Shown here one piece after another: positions 39,601 through 54,600 of a DNA stretch of 64,000 nucleotides (the first letter of the stretch is position 1; the number at the start of each line of letters is the position of its first letter). The translations under genes were made by a program, and so were the position numbers. The notes under the pieces were generated by a model that saw nothing but the letters and a program-made list of their open reading frames with translations, was not told the DNA's origin and searched no databases. This DNA is from Mactra quadrangularis (Eukaryota; Mollusca; Bivalvia; Venerida; Mactridae). The stretch covers positions 32,153,202 through 32,217,201 of the forward strand of contig CM046309.1 of NCBI GenBank assembly GCA_025267735.1. Reading direction: 5' to 3'.

Positions 39601-42600
39601 CTTATTGTTAGGTGCTTACAATATGGCTAATAATTAGTATGAAGATTTAAATGGCAGTTTTTTTAGGAGAATGCTAAGAACATATGATTACATTATATCC
39701 CTCTGACATTTCATAAAAAAGTTAATGATAATGATTTGTGATCAAATAGTTTTGATAGTAGATTTATTTTCGAGCCTTTTCGAGCCGATTTATAAATTTC
39801 CTTTTTCTCTTTTTTGTGCCACTGGTAGACAATACGACGCTCTTGTTTCAAAGTAACTCGAGCGATGATCTTGTGGAAGGTAAAAATGTGGTTGACCCAA
39901 ATCCTAAAACATTTCATTTCCAATCACCAAGTCCATAAAGTTCAACCCCTATCATTGTTCTCATTTCCATGAACGTTCTTAAGTTTTTGTTTTCATAACA
40001 TTTCCATGATTTCCATGACAAAGTTAGAATTCTAGTTTCCATGACAATGCTAGAAGTATTTTTTCCATGACACAGTGCTGCATTTTATTTTTGTTGCAAC
40101 ATAAAACAATGTACTTCTTTCTCATTTAACTATAATTGCTATTGGTTTGTGTAGTTCCTTTAACTGACATTTTGATCAGACATAATGTTTAAGGAGTACT
40201 AAAAGTTTATCAAAACTGCTGTTAAATGCCAAGGAGATATAGGCACACAGATTTGTTCTTCTGATAATTTAGCTGTACTATTTGTGTCTAGCTTTCATTT
40301 ATATCAATATCTGTCAGAAATGTACTCTATTCTAATAAAGTTACATCAGTTATGTAGTAAGTTTGGACAAGTTTTATGACTCTTTTAGAATTGGGATTTA
40401 AAGTGCACTGTTCATGGATTATTCTTGTACAAGTGTTTGTTTGTCTTTCTGAAAATATAACATTTTAAGTTAGTTGCCAAGATTTTGTTTGCTCAGAAAT
40501 ATTGTGTCTGAGTGAAAACTTATTATCTGTAATTTCATTTTGTGACTCATTTGTAGTAAAGGGTTCTATCAGCCAATGTGATAAGATCCATGTTTTCAAG
40601 TTTTGAGTCTTAGCTCATTTTTTGCCTTAAATTTAGATTGACTCAGCATCCTGAAATTGTTATTTATAGATTGTCTAGGTATCCTGGTACTTCATGGAAC
40701 TTTAGCTGATCTGCATTCTTAGACATTAAAAACATGACATAATGGGCTTAACTTTACATTAAAATATTGATTTAAGTATATATAGACTTTGGCATCATTT
40801 CATTTCTTTAGGTTCCACTCCTCCTTACTCATTCATTTTCATTCACTCACTGGCATTCTTCATTTAAAACAATTCTTATCATCAGTTACTTTGGGTGTTG
40901 TGCTCAGTTATTGCATGGTGTTACTTTCTTTGAACTCTTGATAGAAATATTGTTTTTTTCGTTGGGGAATGATTTGTAATGTACTGTTTTATAAAACTTA
41001 ATAACCATAGTTTGATTATGCCATTAAAAATCTTAACCATTTAGGCTGATATGTCTAAATATTTCTGATTATAGTTTGGAATTGTAAATGTATTTTTTCA
41101 AATGTCAAGACTGACAGTGATTGATTACTAGTAATATGGAAGTCTAATATTTAAAGTGGTAAAGTTCTTGATTGCCAATACAAAGGACATCAGAACCACC
41201 TTGGGTTATTACTTTTACTTGTTACAAGGAAACCAATACAGTCTGCAAATGTATTACATGTACACTAATTCTATAAAAAAATAAAATAGAAGCAAATTTT
41301 GAGTATCAAGAATTTCATTTAAAGTTTTATATTTTTATTGTTATAATCAACTATAATCAAACTATGGTAATAGTGATCTATTGGTAATATTGTTATAGTG
41401 TTAAAATATATGTTGTTTATTGTTGTTGATCAGTATTATTGTTACTCTCTCAGTTTATTATCCATTGTTTCTTTATGTTGCATGACATAAAAAGTTGTTC
41501 CTATATTTATAAGAATATAGTAAAACAACATTTATAATAGTCAGACATTGCTAAAGTGCACTTTTTAAAGTCATTATCCTTTATACTTATCAATATGAAA
41601 TGTATGAACATGTAATGTTCCAAGTACATTTTAATGACTTATGTAACTGATACTTTATGACATTAAGAGTGTAATTACTTTTCTATTTTAATGATGATCA
41701 ATGCTACTATTACTCTTTCAGTTTTATTTTTATACCAAGTCTTTTTTATGTTGCATGACATAAATAGTTGTTCCTTTATCTTTAAGAACATAGTAAAACA
41801 ACATTTATAATAGTAAGTTATTGCTCTAGAGCAGTATTTGATATGAATGAAACTGATATTAAAACTGTTTTATAACTTTATATTTAAAATTGAAAACTTA
41901 AATACAAATTTACTGAAAAACAATGTGACCTATCTTATTGAACTAGGCTACTTCTTTTATTCTTTACACAGCACTCTTGTAGGAACTGAATGATTTTGAT
42001 TTCTCTATTAGATAGGCTTTTAATGATTGCTATACATATTATATTACATAGTTATTTATAAAAATTGGAAACAAATGTTTAAAGAATCAAGAAACCAAAG
42101 CATATATAGGTCATCTGTACTATTGTTATTGACTCTGGTATGTTTAAACTAGGTATGATTGAAAGTAAATTATTAAAATCATGTTTCTAATATTCTTGAC
42201 TTGTTATTTAAAGGTGTAGCAGTTCATGTGGATAAAGAACTAGTTCTTGTATCAGATGACAGTGGACAGATAACTCTGGTTGACATAGATGGACGTGTAC
42301 TGAGAGAAAATCTCTATCCTATGTTAGGACGACCAATGGCTATTGATATTGATTGGCTACATAATAAAGCCTATATCACAGATGGACATAGAGTAAAAAC
42401 TATTTTCATTTTTAGATACTTTACCATATATCATCCATTACAAAAAGACATTTGCAAACTTATTAGGATCATAAACAGTAAAAATAGCTGGACCATCTAC
42501 ATAGCCAAAAAGCAGAGGGAGATTTTCTTATTCCTTTAAATTTATTGTTTTGATTCTGTTGAACAGATTATCTTTGGTTCTTGTTCCTTTTAATGTTTCA

Positions 42601-45600
42601 CTAGTGGATCCAAATGTCAGAGCACCTCTTTGCAGAACAAAACATATATTCTGGATAGCACTAGAAGATTAACAACAACAAACTTTTATAGATAGTTTAA
42701 ACAAGATTTAAGAAGCACCAATTGGCCCTCATCTCTCAACAGCCTTGCATCCATGTACAATAAAACTCCAGTGTGAGCCTGATATATCATTAAAAGAACT
42801 TCCTCCGATGATCTATTTCATGTATTGACATTGTCATAACTTGTCATCATATTCAGGTTTCATATTAGCTCAATTTTCTCTAATTGACATTACCATATAC
42901 ATTGTACAACATTTGCCTAATATTAAAGAATGAACTGTTTTTATTTTAAACAATAGTATTGTTGCATGGTAGAGTTGTACAAGTAAGTTTTGCTCTGTTG
43001 AAGTTTTTGGTCTGATGTTTGACTCTCATAATGTTTTTCCTTTTTTATACATGAAAACCTATTATGCTATCATTGCATTTTTTAGTTTAGAAAAGTACAG
43101 ACCCTATTTACACAGAAGTTTCTTCCTACAAAATGGAAGTACACAGAAGTAACTTCCTACAAAATGGAAGTGCCAATATATTAAGAAACTAATTACTCAA
43201 ATAACACCAGCAATTTTACTTTTGAAAATATAAAACTCTCTAACATGCTTCAGTTAAATTTCTGTGTTATTTTACTCCAATGTTTTGTAGTTTTTATACC
43301 ATGCTTGTCAATTGCCTAATTACATTAACCAGTATCATTGCAATTTTCAAATGTTCTAAAACATAAAGATCTGAAGCTTTTTTGTATTAACCACAATTTA
43401 AATAGATGAATTTGGATACCAAATACTTCTTGCTAATTCCCAAGTGGCAAACCTGTTATCTACTTCCTTCTATTGACTTGCCGGTATTGACACCTAGCTT
43501 AAGAACTGCAATGTGATGGTATCTCTTCATAGGGGTTAAGTTTACTTAAGAATAATGAACAACCTGCCTGAGAGGTTTGTTAATTAGGTTCAATTGTGAA
43601 TGATGCTTAAGTGCATTTTCTGGCTATAGATTCAATTTAAATAAAATCTACTGCTTTTGAAGAATTAACAGATAGTTCTTATTCAATTTAGTATTTAGTG
43701 TAAATATACTGGTACCTCTTTAATGAGTCTATTCCATTGTAAATTAGTTGTTACTTAAAGCAAATGTATACTTCTGTAGTATTGAAGCGTTTCTCTTCCT
43801 CATTTTGTAGAAATATTATTTGGAATAAATTATGTAAAATAAAATCCAGGGTACTATGTGAACCTATAGTTCTATTCCAGAAGTAAGGCACTCATCTTCA
43901 TGTTGATTCCCTTTTAAAAATTATTGCAAGTAAGTCTAAAAGAAACTGGTGGGAACTTCAATGTACCTAATTTTTTGCTGCTGAGTCAGGTCACTGAATA
44001 CATTATTTCAGTGCAAACGCAGTCAACATTAAACAACTGAAGTCAATGTAGCAGTTTTGGCAATTCGGAAGCATGCCAGCTGCTGCTTGCAAGTTTAGTG
44101 TCTTTGATAGTTTGCAACCATAAAGGTGGCCTTGGTTTCAGTGCTTGAACCCCTTCCTCAAATAAAACCAGATTTTTAAATGTTTATTTAAAAAAGACCT
44201 AATTGACTCTATAAATTATATAATATATTTCAGATATATCAATGTACTATACAGTATGATTGGAACTGTAGTGTAGTAATAGATCTAGTACCTTATCAAC
44301 CATTAGAGATTAAAGTGGATCCTATAAATGGGTATGTACCTTTAATTCTTTATCGTCTTCTTCTTCTTCTTTTACTGTATGCCTTCTATATTTGGAAATG
44401 TTCTAACATTGATGAAAGAACAACTATTATATCACTGTTTAATACTGTTATGACCACTAGCCTGCATGGTTAGCTCAATCAGTAGTGCTTTTGGAGTTCA
44501 ATTTAGATGTCATGGGTGCGATTCCCATTTGGGTCTACATACTTTTTTGGAAGTTGAGGGTTTGAATATACTTTCATACTAACTTATTCTAATGTACCTA
44601 TGTATCAAGCAGAACAGTTGTTAGCCACTTACCACAGTATGTGATATGAGGTTTCTAATTATTTATGCAGAAAAAAGTTTTGTTGTGGTCAAGTTGCATT
44701 GTTGCTGCACCTATAAGTCATAGAATATGAGCAATACCAGCCTACCATATTGATTATTCAGCACAAATTCCTTTTATACATGTTGTTAGACAAGTTTCAT
44801 GCTTATCTATTAATATGTTGTGCCAGATAAAAGGCCCTTTTTCTGTTATTGTATCAAAAGTAAAATATTAAATATATATTTTCATTGTATTTCTATTGCA
44901 GGTTCTTATATTACACATTACGCAGTGAAGCTGGTCTATATTCCTTAGAACTAACAGACTTCACCTTGCCAGTGGAACCAGAACCCAAACTTATCATCAA
45001 CAACACAATACGTACATTCTTTATAGACTATGAGAACTTGTTACTCTACTATCCTAACTCTACACACAATACGATCATGTCAGCGTACTTAGATGGCACA
45101 GGAGTGACTGATATGCGAAGTGGAACAGTTAAAAGTCCACATTTCTTAAATATTCAAAGTATTGTGTATTATGATAGAAAGTTTGTCTGGACAAATGGCT
45201 CAAAGATATTTAGTGAACACTATGACTCAGCTAACAGGACCTACTATCATTATTCCATTGCATTGTATGAGAAACATTTTGCAAGCTTTAACTTGTATCA
45301 TCAGAATTCACAACCTGTACCTGGTAAGTGGCTTCTGATTTCTTTCTACTTTAAAATTTATTGTAAACTTTTGCTGGAGCAAACTGCATTTCTCAGGTTT
45401 TGTGCAGTATAATCATAACTTGCGTGGAACAAAGAGTGAGTTACAACAGTTATGTTTTAAGCCAGTGATTAGTACTATATGTACTTATGGTATTAACAAA
45501 CATTTTTTAGCTGCCAACAAAATCACTATTAATCCTGTTAATTAATGGCCTAATAAAGGAATAGTCTTAATATGGCAGAACTTTTACTGCTCATAGCTCT

Positions 45601-48600
45601 TGTATGGTCACAGACGGAACCTACGCACCTTCATGGAGTTTCATCATGATATACATGTATCTTCCTAAACCATTCGCGTGTCTACCTCCATATGAAGTAG
45701 AGCAGTTGTTAGCCACAAGTGAGAGTAGTTGCTTAGTACTAGGTTAAAAAGCCTGGGTCCTGAGATATAGGTTTGTCCAAGGAACATGAGCAGGATGACT
45801 GATCATCACTATACGACTGAAAATATGGTGAAATGAGACATTAAGCACCAAACATAGCATTCTTTTTGAACTCTTAGTAATTTATGTAATGGAAATTCAA
45901 TTTATGTCATGGAAAATTAATTTATGTCATGGAAAATTAATTTATGTCATGAAAAATTGTATATTTTATTTTGTGTTTATTTTTACAGTTCCTTTGAATC
46001 CTCCTGAAGAAGTACAAGTACTATTTACTGAATATAAAGCTATTATTGATTGGAAACGACCTAAGATGATGTCATTTCAAGGTAAGGGGGAGATAATCAG
46101 TTTCTTGACATAAAATACTAGGGGCAGTTTTCGAAGGAACAAAAGGAAGTCAAATGATAATAGATATCTATATTTCAATGGCATAATGAATATTTATGTG
46201 CTTGGCTATCTACTGAATTTAGGATTTTTTAAATAATTGTTCCTAGAGAATGTGCTGATACATTATCAATGTAGAAGAGGTATACAGAAAAGTTCCACTT
46301 TTAAGACTATCAAATTCAGTGGTTTCATAGTGGAATGGACTTAATATAGGGATGTTTTCTTAAATTAAGCATTTGGGACTTGAAAATCATCCAAAATCCT
46401 ATGATTTTGCAATAACTGAGGTGGTCTTCATAGTGACACTTTTCTGCAACTTGTTTATTTTTTGAAAGAATGATTAAAGTAGAGAACTTTTTGTGCTACT
46501 GTAACAGGAGTGTAGCATTCTTTGGAACATTTAAAAGACATCAATATTAATGCATGAATATATTTGAATATTTACCATAACTTTGGTCTCAGTGACAGTC
46601 TTGACACTAGGAGATTTATCTTAATGACTGAAATATTTTTGTACAGAAAATTACTAGAAAATTAGCATAAATTGTATATTTAGCTTCTAATGACTGTATG
46701 TTGCTATTGAATATTCATAGATGTTCCCTAAGACAAACAATATGCAAATATCACAGAAATACTGTAATTTTTATCTATTTTGCATGACAATATAAATGAT
46801 CTTCCTTAAAGGAATGATATGTGCAGTATGCTAATTTGTTTCATATCATCCTGAGAAATACTTGTATTTACACTAATTATTAAGTCCTGGAATGTCCAAC
46901 ATAATGCAAATTGATATATTTTCTTGTAGTTTCTGATTGGAGATGTCAGTATTAAACTGAATATTATCTTGTCTATGTAACTATGTAATGAACCAGTATA
47001 ACTTGATAGGTCTGTGCAACTATGGTCTAAATACATGTAAATATAAAAGGATATTGACTATTAATGCTTTGTCAATACTAATTATGTATAGATTCACCTG
47101 GGTATGCGATACCTGTCCATGAAAATTTGACAATTATGTTAATTTTTCTCCATTAATACGGTATATGGAGAAATTTTCGGTGGAAGGGTAGGTGAGTACT
47201 GGTTAAAGACAAGGGTTCAGGAAAGCTAGGCAAGGTGGGCTGGACGATGTAAAATAACCAAAATGTGTTGACCAGACATTTAACCCAGTAAAAAGAGAAT
47301 TTGTTATTGTTTAAATCTTTAGGAGCAAGTGAGATGTTTGTGTACTCTGGAATCTGGTAAATCCCCTCATCCCAATAGCAGTTACTTTGCCACTGTCTAT
47401 TTCAAGGGAAAAACTTCTTTGGTTCATGTTTTTGATTTTTGTTGTGTAGTGTCTTGTTTATAACAAAAGTTTAATAATCTTAACATATCCATCTTTGTTT
47501 TTTGACTGTGTGGAAGGTCAGTGCTTTTGGACTGTCGCTGTGTCTGATATATACATGTATTTGCTTACACAGTGTTTTTTCTATATATATCAAGCTTTCT
47601 TTTATCTGATCAGTTGCTTTATATCTTTTTGATGTATTGTTAGACTGTAATAAACAATGTATAATAAACCATTCCAGATAAGGCTGAAATCCTCTTAGTG
47701 TCTGAGAATTGAAGACCTATATAATATATAAATTTATACGAAAGTCACAAAATTTTCTTCCTTGTGAATTATGTCTTTTTAAATAACCTGGATACATGTA
47801 CCATGAAATATTGAACTTTTTTATATGTATTTTTATAAAATTCTGGAAAGCCTACCAACTTTATTCCTTTTCAAGAAAGATTGATGATTCGTCACTGTAG
47901 CCTTCTGACGTTTGCTAGGTTTTTCCAGGGTATTTACAAAAAGTATACAACAGGCAATGGAAATGTGATGCTCAGCATAAGTATAATTAAAAATATGCTT
48001 TTCTGCTTAGTCTGGAGCTGGTATCATGAAAATCTTACTAGAGTTGAATACTTACAGCTATTTAAAATACTCATTTGAGGCAGATTTTTTCTTTTTGAAA
48101 CCAGAAACATTTGTGACATCATAGATGCATCTTATTGCCACCTTGATGTAGTAAACTTAGTTTTACACTGATCCAATAATACATAGTTAACAAGTTGATC
48201 GTATGTTCTATGGATTCACTCGCACCTTAATTTTGACAGTTTTTACAAAAATAAAAGATATTTTTATTTCCTTGTTCGCTCAAAAAAATTTAGTCAAATG
48301 GCTATAAAAGCAACTGAATTAAACTTTTTTTTTCTTCGTTTGCTCACCCCATTTTTTCCAGAAACATCCGTAGAACACATCATCAACTTGTTGTGGCCTA
48401 ATACTGCATGTACAATCTTTACTACAGGTCAAGGTGCTTTCAATAAATGGCAATATGAAATTCTCATAAAAGAAAAAGTTGGTGATACTTATGAAATACA
48501 TGATGCATCTAAAAAAATGAAGTTAGAAATTACTACATTACAACCAGACACAGAATATGAAGTTATGGTACGAGCAAAATCAAAATCTGGTTATGGACCA

Positions 48601-51600
48601 TGGTCAGCTACGTTCCATGGTAAAACATTGAGAAAAGGTTGGTTCTTTTTTGGCTTTTAATTTTTCAATGTATTTCTTTAAACATACCTAAGATTATGAT
48701 GATATAAACTTTATTTGTAGAGACAACACAGTTAGGCAGAATCTAGCTGCTTACTGAATGAGTTATTCTAAAACGGCAAAATTGTTCACATGGTGTATCT
48801 TAATTTTGCAAAAATAACATTTGTATGAACATATGTGTATGTGCTAGAGTTGAGGTAATTATTATTTGTATTTGTGTTTGCATGTATTTAAATGCAGTCT
48901 TACAAGTATCTGTATTGTATCTGTACTTTAAGATTTTTACATGAAGTTTCTGTGTTTAGACAAATGCCTGAAATCCTGTAATAGCTCAACACTTGTATGT
49001 GCAGTACTTTTCTGTCGTCAGTAAATTTGAAACAGTATCAATTGACCATGGTTTGTAAATTTGATAATGATGGTAGACCATAATTGTTCATGACTAATAT
49101 GTCTATGAAATTCAATGCTCATTATCAGACAATTCTTGACAATAGATTTTGCCCTTTATGAAACTATCACAATGTGATATTTAAACAAAACCACAGAAAT
49201 TTGAAATCAAATATCAATCTACTTTGTAAAAGGTTAATTAATGCAATATGACCAGCCTTGTGAGAATTACTAATTTAATTTTACAATATTACTTGAAAAT
49301 AGTTGGGCTAGATGATAATTCGTCATGATGCTATAGAGCATATAAATTGGGCTAGTGATGGTACAACTTTAGGGTGAAGACTTGATCACGGCAATGTGAT
49401 TCTTTCTTTACAAATGTGAAGATTGCTATTATAGTACCAAGTACTAGAATGTACTAGAATAAGCTTTAAATCTTAGTTATCATAAGAAATGTATCTAATA
49501 TTACATTGGTCATAATTAAATCTTTGATAATAGCTGTAATCCTAGAATTTTGTACTATTAGTAATGGTTTCATTTATATGGCTTTTAATGGATGTTTCAG
49601 GAAACGTTTCACATGTTTGTATATTGTAATTAAGTTACATTCAATAAAAAAATGTGGTATTTTATGTTAACTTTGTTGGTTTCCATTACAGAAAATTTTA
49701 CCTAATGTTTAGCTTATTAGCAATTAGTTGTTAGGCCTACACAACAAAAATTTAAGAATATTTTCTCTTATTTTTTGTGGCAATGATAAATGAGAAATAC
49801 ACTGGTATATCTGGTAAAATCTGATAAATGCCATATTACTAATTATATTTTTAAAATTGAAAAATATATCAATTAGCATATTTGGGTCCAGAATCTCTCA
49901 CCACAAATACCCATATTCATTTACATACAGTGATACATCACTAAATTAATTATCAAGATTTAGTTTCATTAGGTATTTGATCCCTTTTCGAAAATGCATA
50001 TTAAATAAACATAGAATGCGTATTAAAAGTAAATGAAGCTGTATTTGCACCATATTTTTTGCATTGTAAGTGAATCTATATGCTAAAGTGTATTTTTTTT
50101 TTTTGCATTTTGGTATTTTGTATAGTAAACTTTTTCTAGAAAATAGACTGAAGCACAATACAGCTATACATTTAACTATAGAAAATACACTGAAGAAGCA
50201 AAAACATTCAGATGGATGAAGACAGCTTATTCGGAACTCCTTGGCCATCCACTAGGAATAACTTTCAATGAATGGTCAAGATGTTCCAAATAGAAGAAAA
50301 CAACATAAAGTGTTTTTATAGTTGATTAAGCTGTACATGACATCACATGTACGCTATGACATTATAAATATGACATGTTAGTGTACTTTTTACATCAGTA
50401 TTGTAGTTAACTATAAACCCTGAAGAAGTCTCACAGTTTTTTTCATATAAAATATCTCTTTATATTTTAGATTTAGATACAGCGCAGTTAATTGCAGCTT
50501 TAGAAAAAACACAAGGTTATTTTACTCCATGGGATTTTATAGAAATTGGTTTAGATGGTGAATCCTATGAAACAATAGTACCAACATCATTTGATCGAGG
50601 TGTCACAGGTATATTATACATCAGTTATTACTTTAACCCACTAGTCTGAAGCTTGGCACCAGTGATTCTGGTTATATTCCAGCTTGTTGATAAATTTGCC
50701 CATGACTATAGTCACTATACATTAATAATTGTTCTGTGCACCTTTTCACAAAATTTGTTACGAAAAAAGTTATTGTATGTCAATTTAATAAATTTTGCTG
50801 TTCAAAACATACATACATTTGTACATACATATCCTGAGTTTATTTGTCATCTGCTGTGGGAGTCCCAGATACTGAGGTAGGCAGCAGGCGGCTTGAACGT
50901 CTAACACCAGCTCTCCATCCATCCCTGTTGTGTGGACTGGTATTGCCCATACCACATACACTTAAATCGGTCTTGATGCAGTCAGACCACGATTTTCTAG
51001 GTCTTCCACGCCTACGGGCGCTTGGAATATCCATGTTAGAGAATTGTACCAACACAATCAAAATCAAAAGGATAATAAACATAGCTATGATATGATATTC
51101 AAAAGGTAAACAATATTCTGCATCATTTAGTAATAATTGGAATTGATGAACCAAAATATGACCGTTTAATTAATGTCTCTTGCTTTTGACTTATGATAAT
51201 TTTTATCTTAAGTTTTTTTGTGAAAAGTACCACTGGCTTTTAAAACTTCATGAGCGCAACATTTTTACATTTTGTGTTTTATCTGATAAAGCTGCATTAA
51301 AACTATAGACACAAGTATCCCTTGCTTTCCAGCTTACTATTAGCTTACGTTTTTGCAAGGTTGAAAAGTGCCCACTTATGACTAAGAATGTTTTGGATTC
51401 AACCTCTGCTTGGACCAGAGATTTGGATCAGTTTCATACATTTTTGTGATTATTTAAACTAGTGTTTTAATTATCATATAGAACCATGAAACATTAATTG
51501 AATGATTTTAAGAGTTCAATGTTTATTCTATTTTGAAAATCTGCTCCATTATCATTCTTCTACATTGATTGTCCTCAGTCCTTTTCCTCACTTTCAATTA

Positions 51601-54600
51601 ATCATGCATTCGGTGCTTTCAGTGCTTTGATTATATATATAATTTTCAGATATATCCTGGTCAGATGATTTGTTATTTTGGACATCTAAAGAAGGCTTTA
51701 TGTTTGTGTATAATGAAACAACAAGGGACAGAACTAAAATAGATTTTATAAAACATGCTATCTCTGTTACGTATGATTGGTTAGGTGAAAAATTATATTG
51801 GTCCACACATAGGCCAGGAGATGTAAGTTGTTTTTTTAGTTTGTTTGTAGTTAATTGTTATAGTTTGAAATATTTATAGATAGATTTAATGTGGCATAGA
51901 ATACATGAAATGGTACAGGAAATTAAAATAAATAATTAAAAAAATCATGTCTTGTCCATGATGTGCACAACAATGTCAATGATAGCTTAAGAAGGAGAAA
52001 ACTCTTACTTCCATTGCGATGGAATCAGTCATTGCCTCTTCAATTTAAGTTATGTTGAAATATTTTAAACATTTTATTTTTGACAGCTAAATGTCTTTAT
52101 ATTGTTTTAGTGTACTAGTTAATGCATTTTTTTCTCATATTTATTGTACAAACTAAGCTTGCAAAACTAATAGATATAGAATAATGAGGACTAGTTTTGC
52201 AGAGAACCTTTAATTTTATTTTACAGTCTCAGATCAGGAGAGCTGGTATGTATGCTTCCAATGAAGAGTTTGTGTTTCAAACTGAGGCCAAGGACATGAC
52301 CTTGGATAGTATTCAAGGTCGTTTATATTGGATTACAACAGAATCTGTGGAATCAACCTTTCTGAATGGAAAAGATCATTTTACATATTTCAAACTTGAA
52401 CCGTTCTCTGGTGTACGTGTAATCAGTCTGACTATTGATCATGATCACCAGAAGCTTGTCTGGTATGTGAAAGCACACAATGATCAGTCATTGTATATGG
52501 CTGATCTGTACAGTAGCCATAGCAACAAAGATGACATCATCAAGTCAGTTAAACTTGTGGGAAAAGTTGACCATATTTACAAGTAAGTAAATAAGTTTAA
52601 TTTTAAGCATTTTATTTGGATGATTTTAATTTACACATAGAATTATACATTGTATGTTATGTATATAATCTTATTTCTTATTTTAAAAGTATTTTATACT
52701 CTTCGTTTTTGAGGAATTAAAAATACCTGAAAAAAGTCATGAAATACATACAAACAATGTACAAAATGAGAATTATGTATTTATGTGGAGACCGCAGATC
52801 TACTTCAAATTATCCACAAGTTTGAAAAATCATGTTACGAAAACCATGATTCTGAAAAATCATGTTACGAAAACCATAATTCAACAGTATAATATTTTTC
52901 TATTTATATTTCAGTTATTCATCTATACAGTATTTCTCAGATAGATTATATTGGATAGATGAACATCTTAAATTAAGAGTTAGTAATACACATGGGGAAT
53001 ATTCTGCTGCTATGTCACATGTAGAAGAGAATGTTGATACATTTATAATAAAACATGAATCACTACATACTTACCCAGGTATGTACATTATTTATGTCTG
53101 ATTTATCTCTCTTGATCGCTGGTTAGAGCAATAGCAATGTTTAAAGTTTTTTAACATGTTTACAGAATTGTCAACGAAATTGCCACTGTTAAGTTGACTA
53201 CAGCTTTCAGATTTAATATGCCATATCACAATATACCACTTACAATCCTCTGGGAGTATTAGTTAAGATGAGTGATTTGACAATTCCTGCCATTGGCCTA
53301 AAATGGTGGAAAACTCAAGCAAATGACTTAAAATCTACTATAAAACTTACTCTATACTTTTTGTCCATGTGATTGGTCTGTGGGTTGACTGTTACTGTGC
53401 CTAATATGTTTGCTTACACCTTTTTACTCATTTACTCTTTTAGTCAGCTGAATGAAACAACTTCATATCTGATGTGACAAGTGACCATAATATATTTATG
53501 ATTCCAAGGTTCTGCTATGATCTGTATTAAGTGACTATGGACATTAATTGCAAAACAAACAATACTATTTTTTTTACAGATGGTCTGGATTCAAAAACAG
53601 TATATATAATACCTGATGTTATAAAATCCAGCAGTATATCATGTATTGGTAAAGCTTCTAAATTTAATGTTACCTGGCAACCATCTATAGAAGTTAATCA
53701 TGGTAAAGTTATGTATGAAATTAATATACAAGCTAATGGTATGGACCCTGTACAAGAGGTAAGTAACATGTACGGGTGACTTGCTTAAGCATTTTGCTAC
53801 ATATTGCTTTGTGTCCTGGTACTCTTAATTTGATATCACATACTTATTCCTTTTGTTGTAGAAAGGGTACCAGGGCAAAAGCAATATGTAGCAATATGTT
53901 TAGGCAACTTGCCCTTGGTTATTGCAAATCACGTGATTGTTGATTAATTCTAATATCAGCTAATGCCTATAATTAGTTTGTAAACATTTTATTGTGGCTA
54001 TGTCACATGAATAAGCTTTGATTGTAAGCTCCAAATATTAAATTAAGCAGTAAACTATGTCATGTTCAAAAATACTTTGTGCATGGGATTCAGATCAAAC
54101 TGTTACAACTTACAGCCTAACGTGGGCATTTTCAGGCAAAAGAAATATAGCTGATGTATGCATATTTTGAGTCTCACTATTTCATTACTGCTACAAGAAT
54201 TTGATGAAACACATTGTTAGTTTACATTCTGAAGATCATGTGGGAATTTTAGACTAAGGAATGTTATACATGTAACTGTTGTATGTCTATTTTGAATCTT
54301 ACTATTTCATATCTGCTGCAAGAGTGTGATGAAAACACAGTGTATGGCATGTGGTTATCATAATAATCACACAGTGTTTGTTTGGTGATCAGGTGACTAT
54401 GTACCAAGTATTTATATGTGTTATATTTTCAGGTATTAGATAAAGCATGGTATGAGGTTAAAGGTCTGGTACCCTATACACCTATGACAGTATATGTAAG
54501 AGCTAGTACATATTGGGGCACAGGTCTGGGTACCAAAACTATTATCAAATCACCTATGGCTGGTAAGATTAGAACTTAGTTTAATTGTAATACTTCTTTG

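Larger units (their letters stand above)
25315..42213 (+). other. Intron E5-E6 (16.9 kb)
   Basis: Contains two MITEs just after E5, SINE family B copies, the nested hAT-like insertions, a palindromic-ended element at 32130-33060, a Tc1-like terminus at 34143, the TGACATCA minisatellite, and copy 2 of the duplicated block. No open frame resembles a host gene. 35000-36800 and 37450-39270 hold only AT-rich sequence with small imperfect repeats. Confidence 0.8.
46082..48361 (+). other. Intron E9-E10 (2.3 kb)
   Basis: Contains the pogo-like MITE at 46283-46452, a SINE family B fragment at 47092-47288 and a half-site of the gtgcaaaacta fold-back MITE near 48152. The remainder is plain AT-rich sequence. 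Confidence 0.8.

Noticed and set aside
50653..50880. Open frame of 75 codons after E11
   Set aside because: It lies in the intron, lacks domain features, and E11 joins E12 in phase without it.
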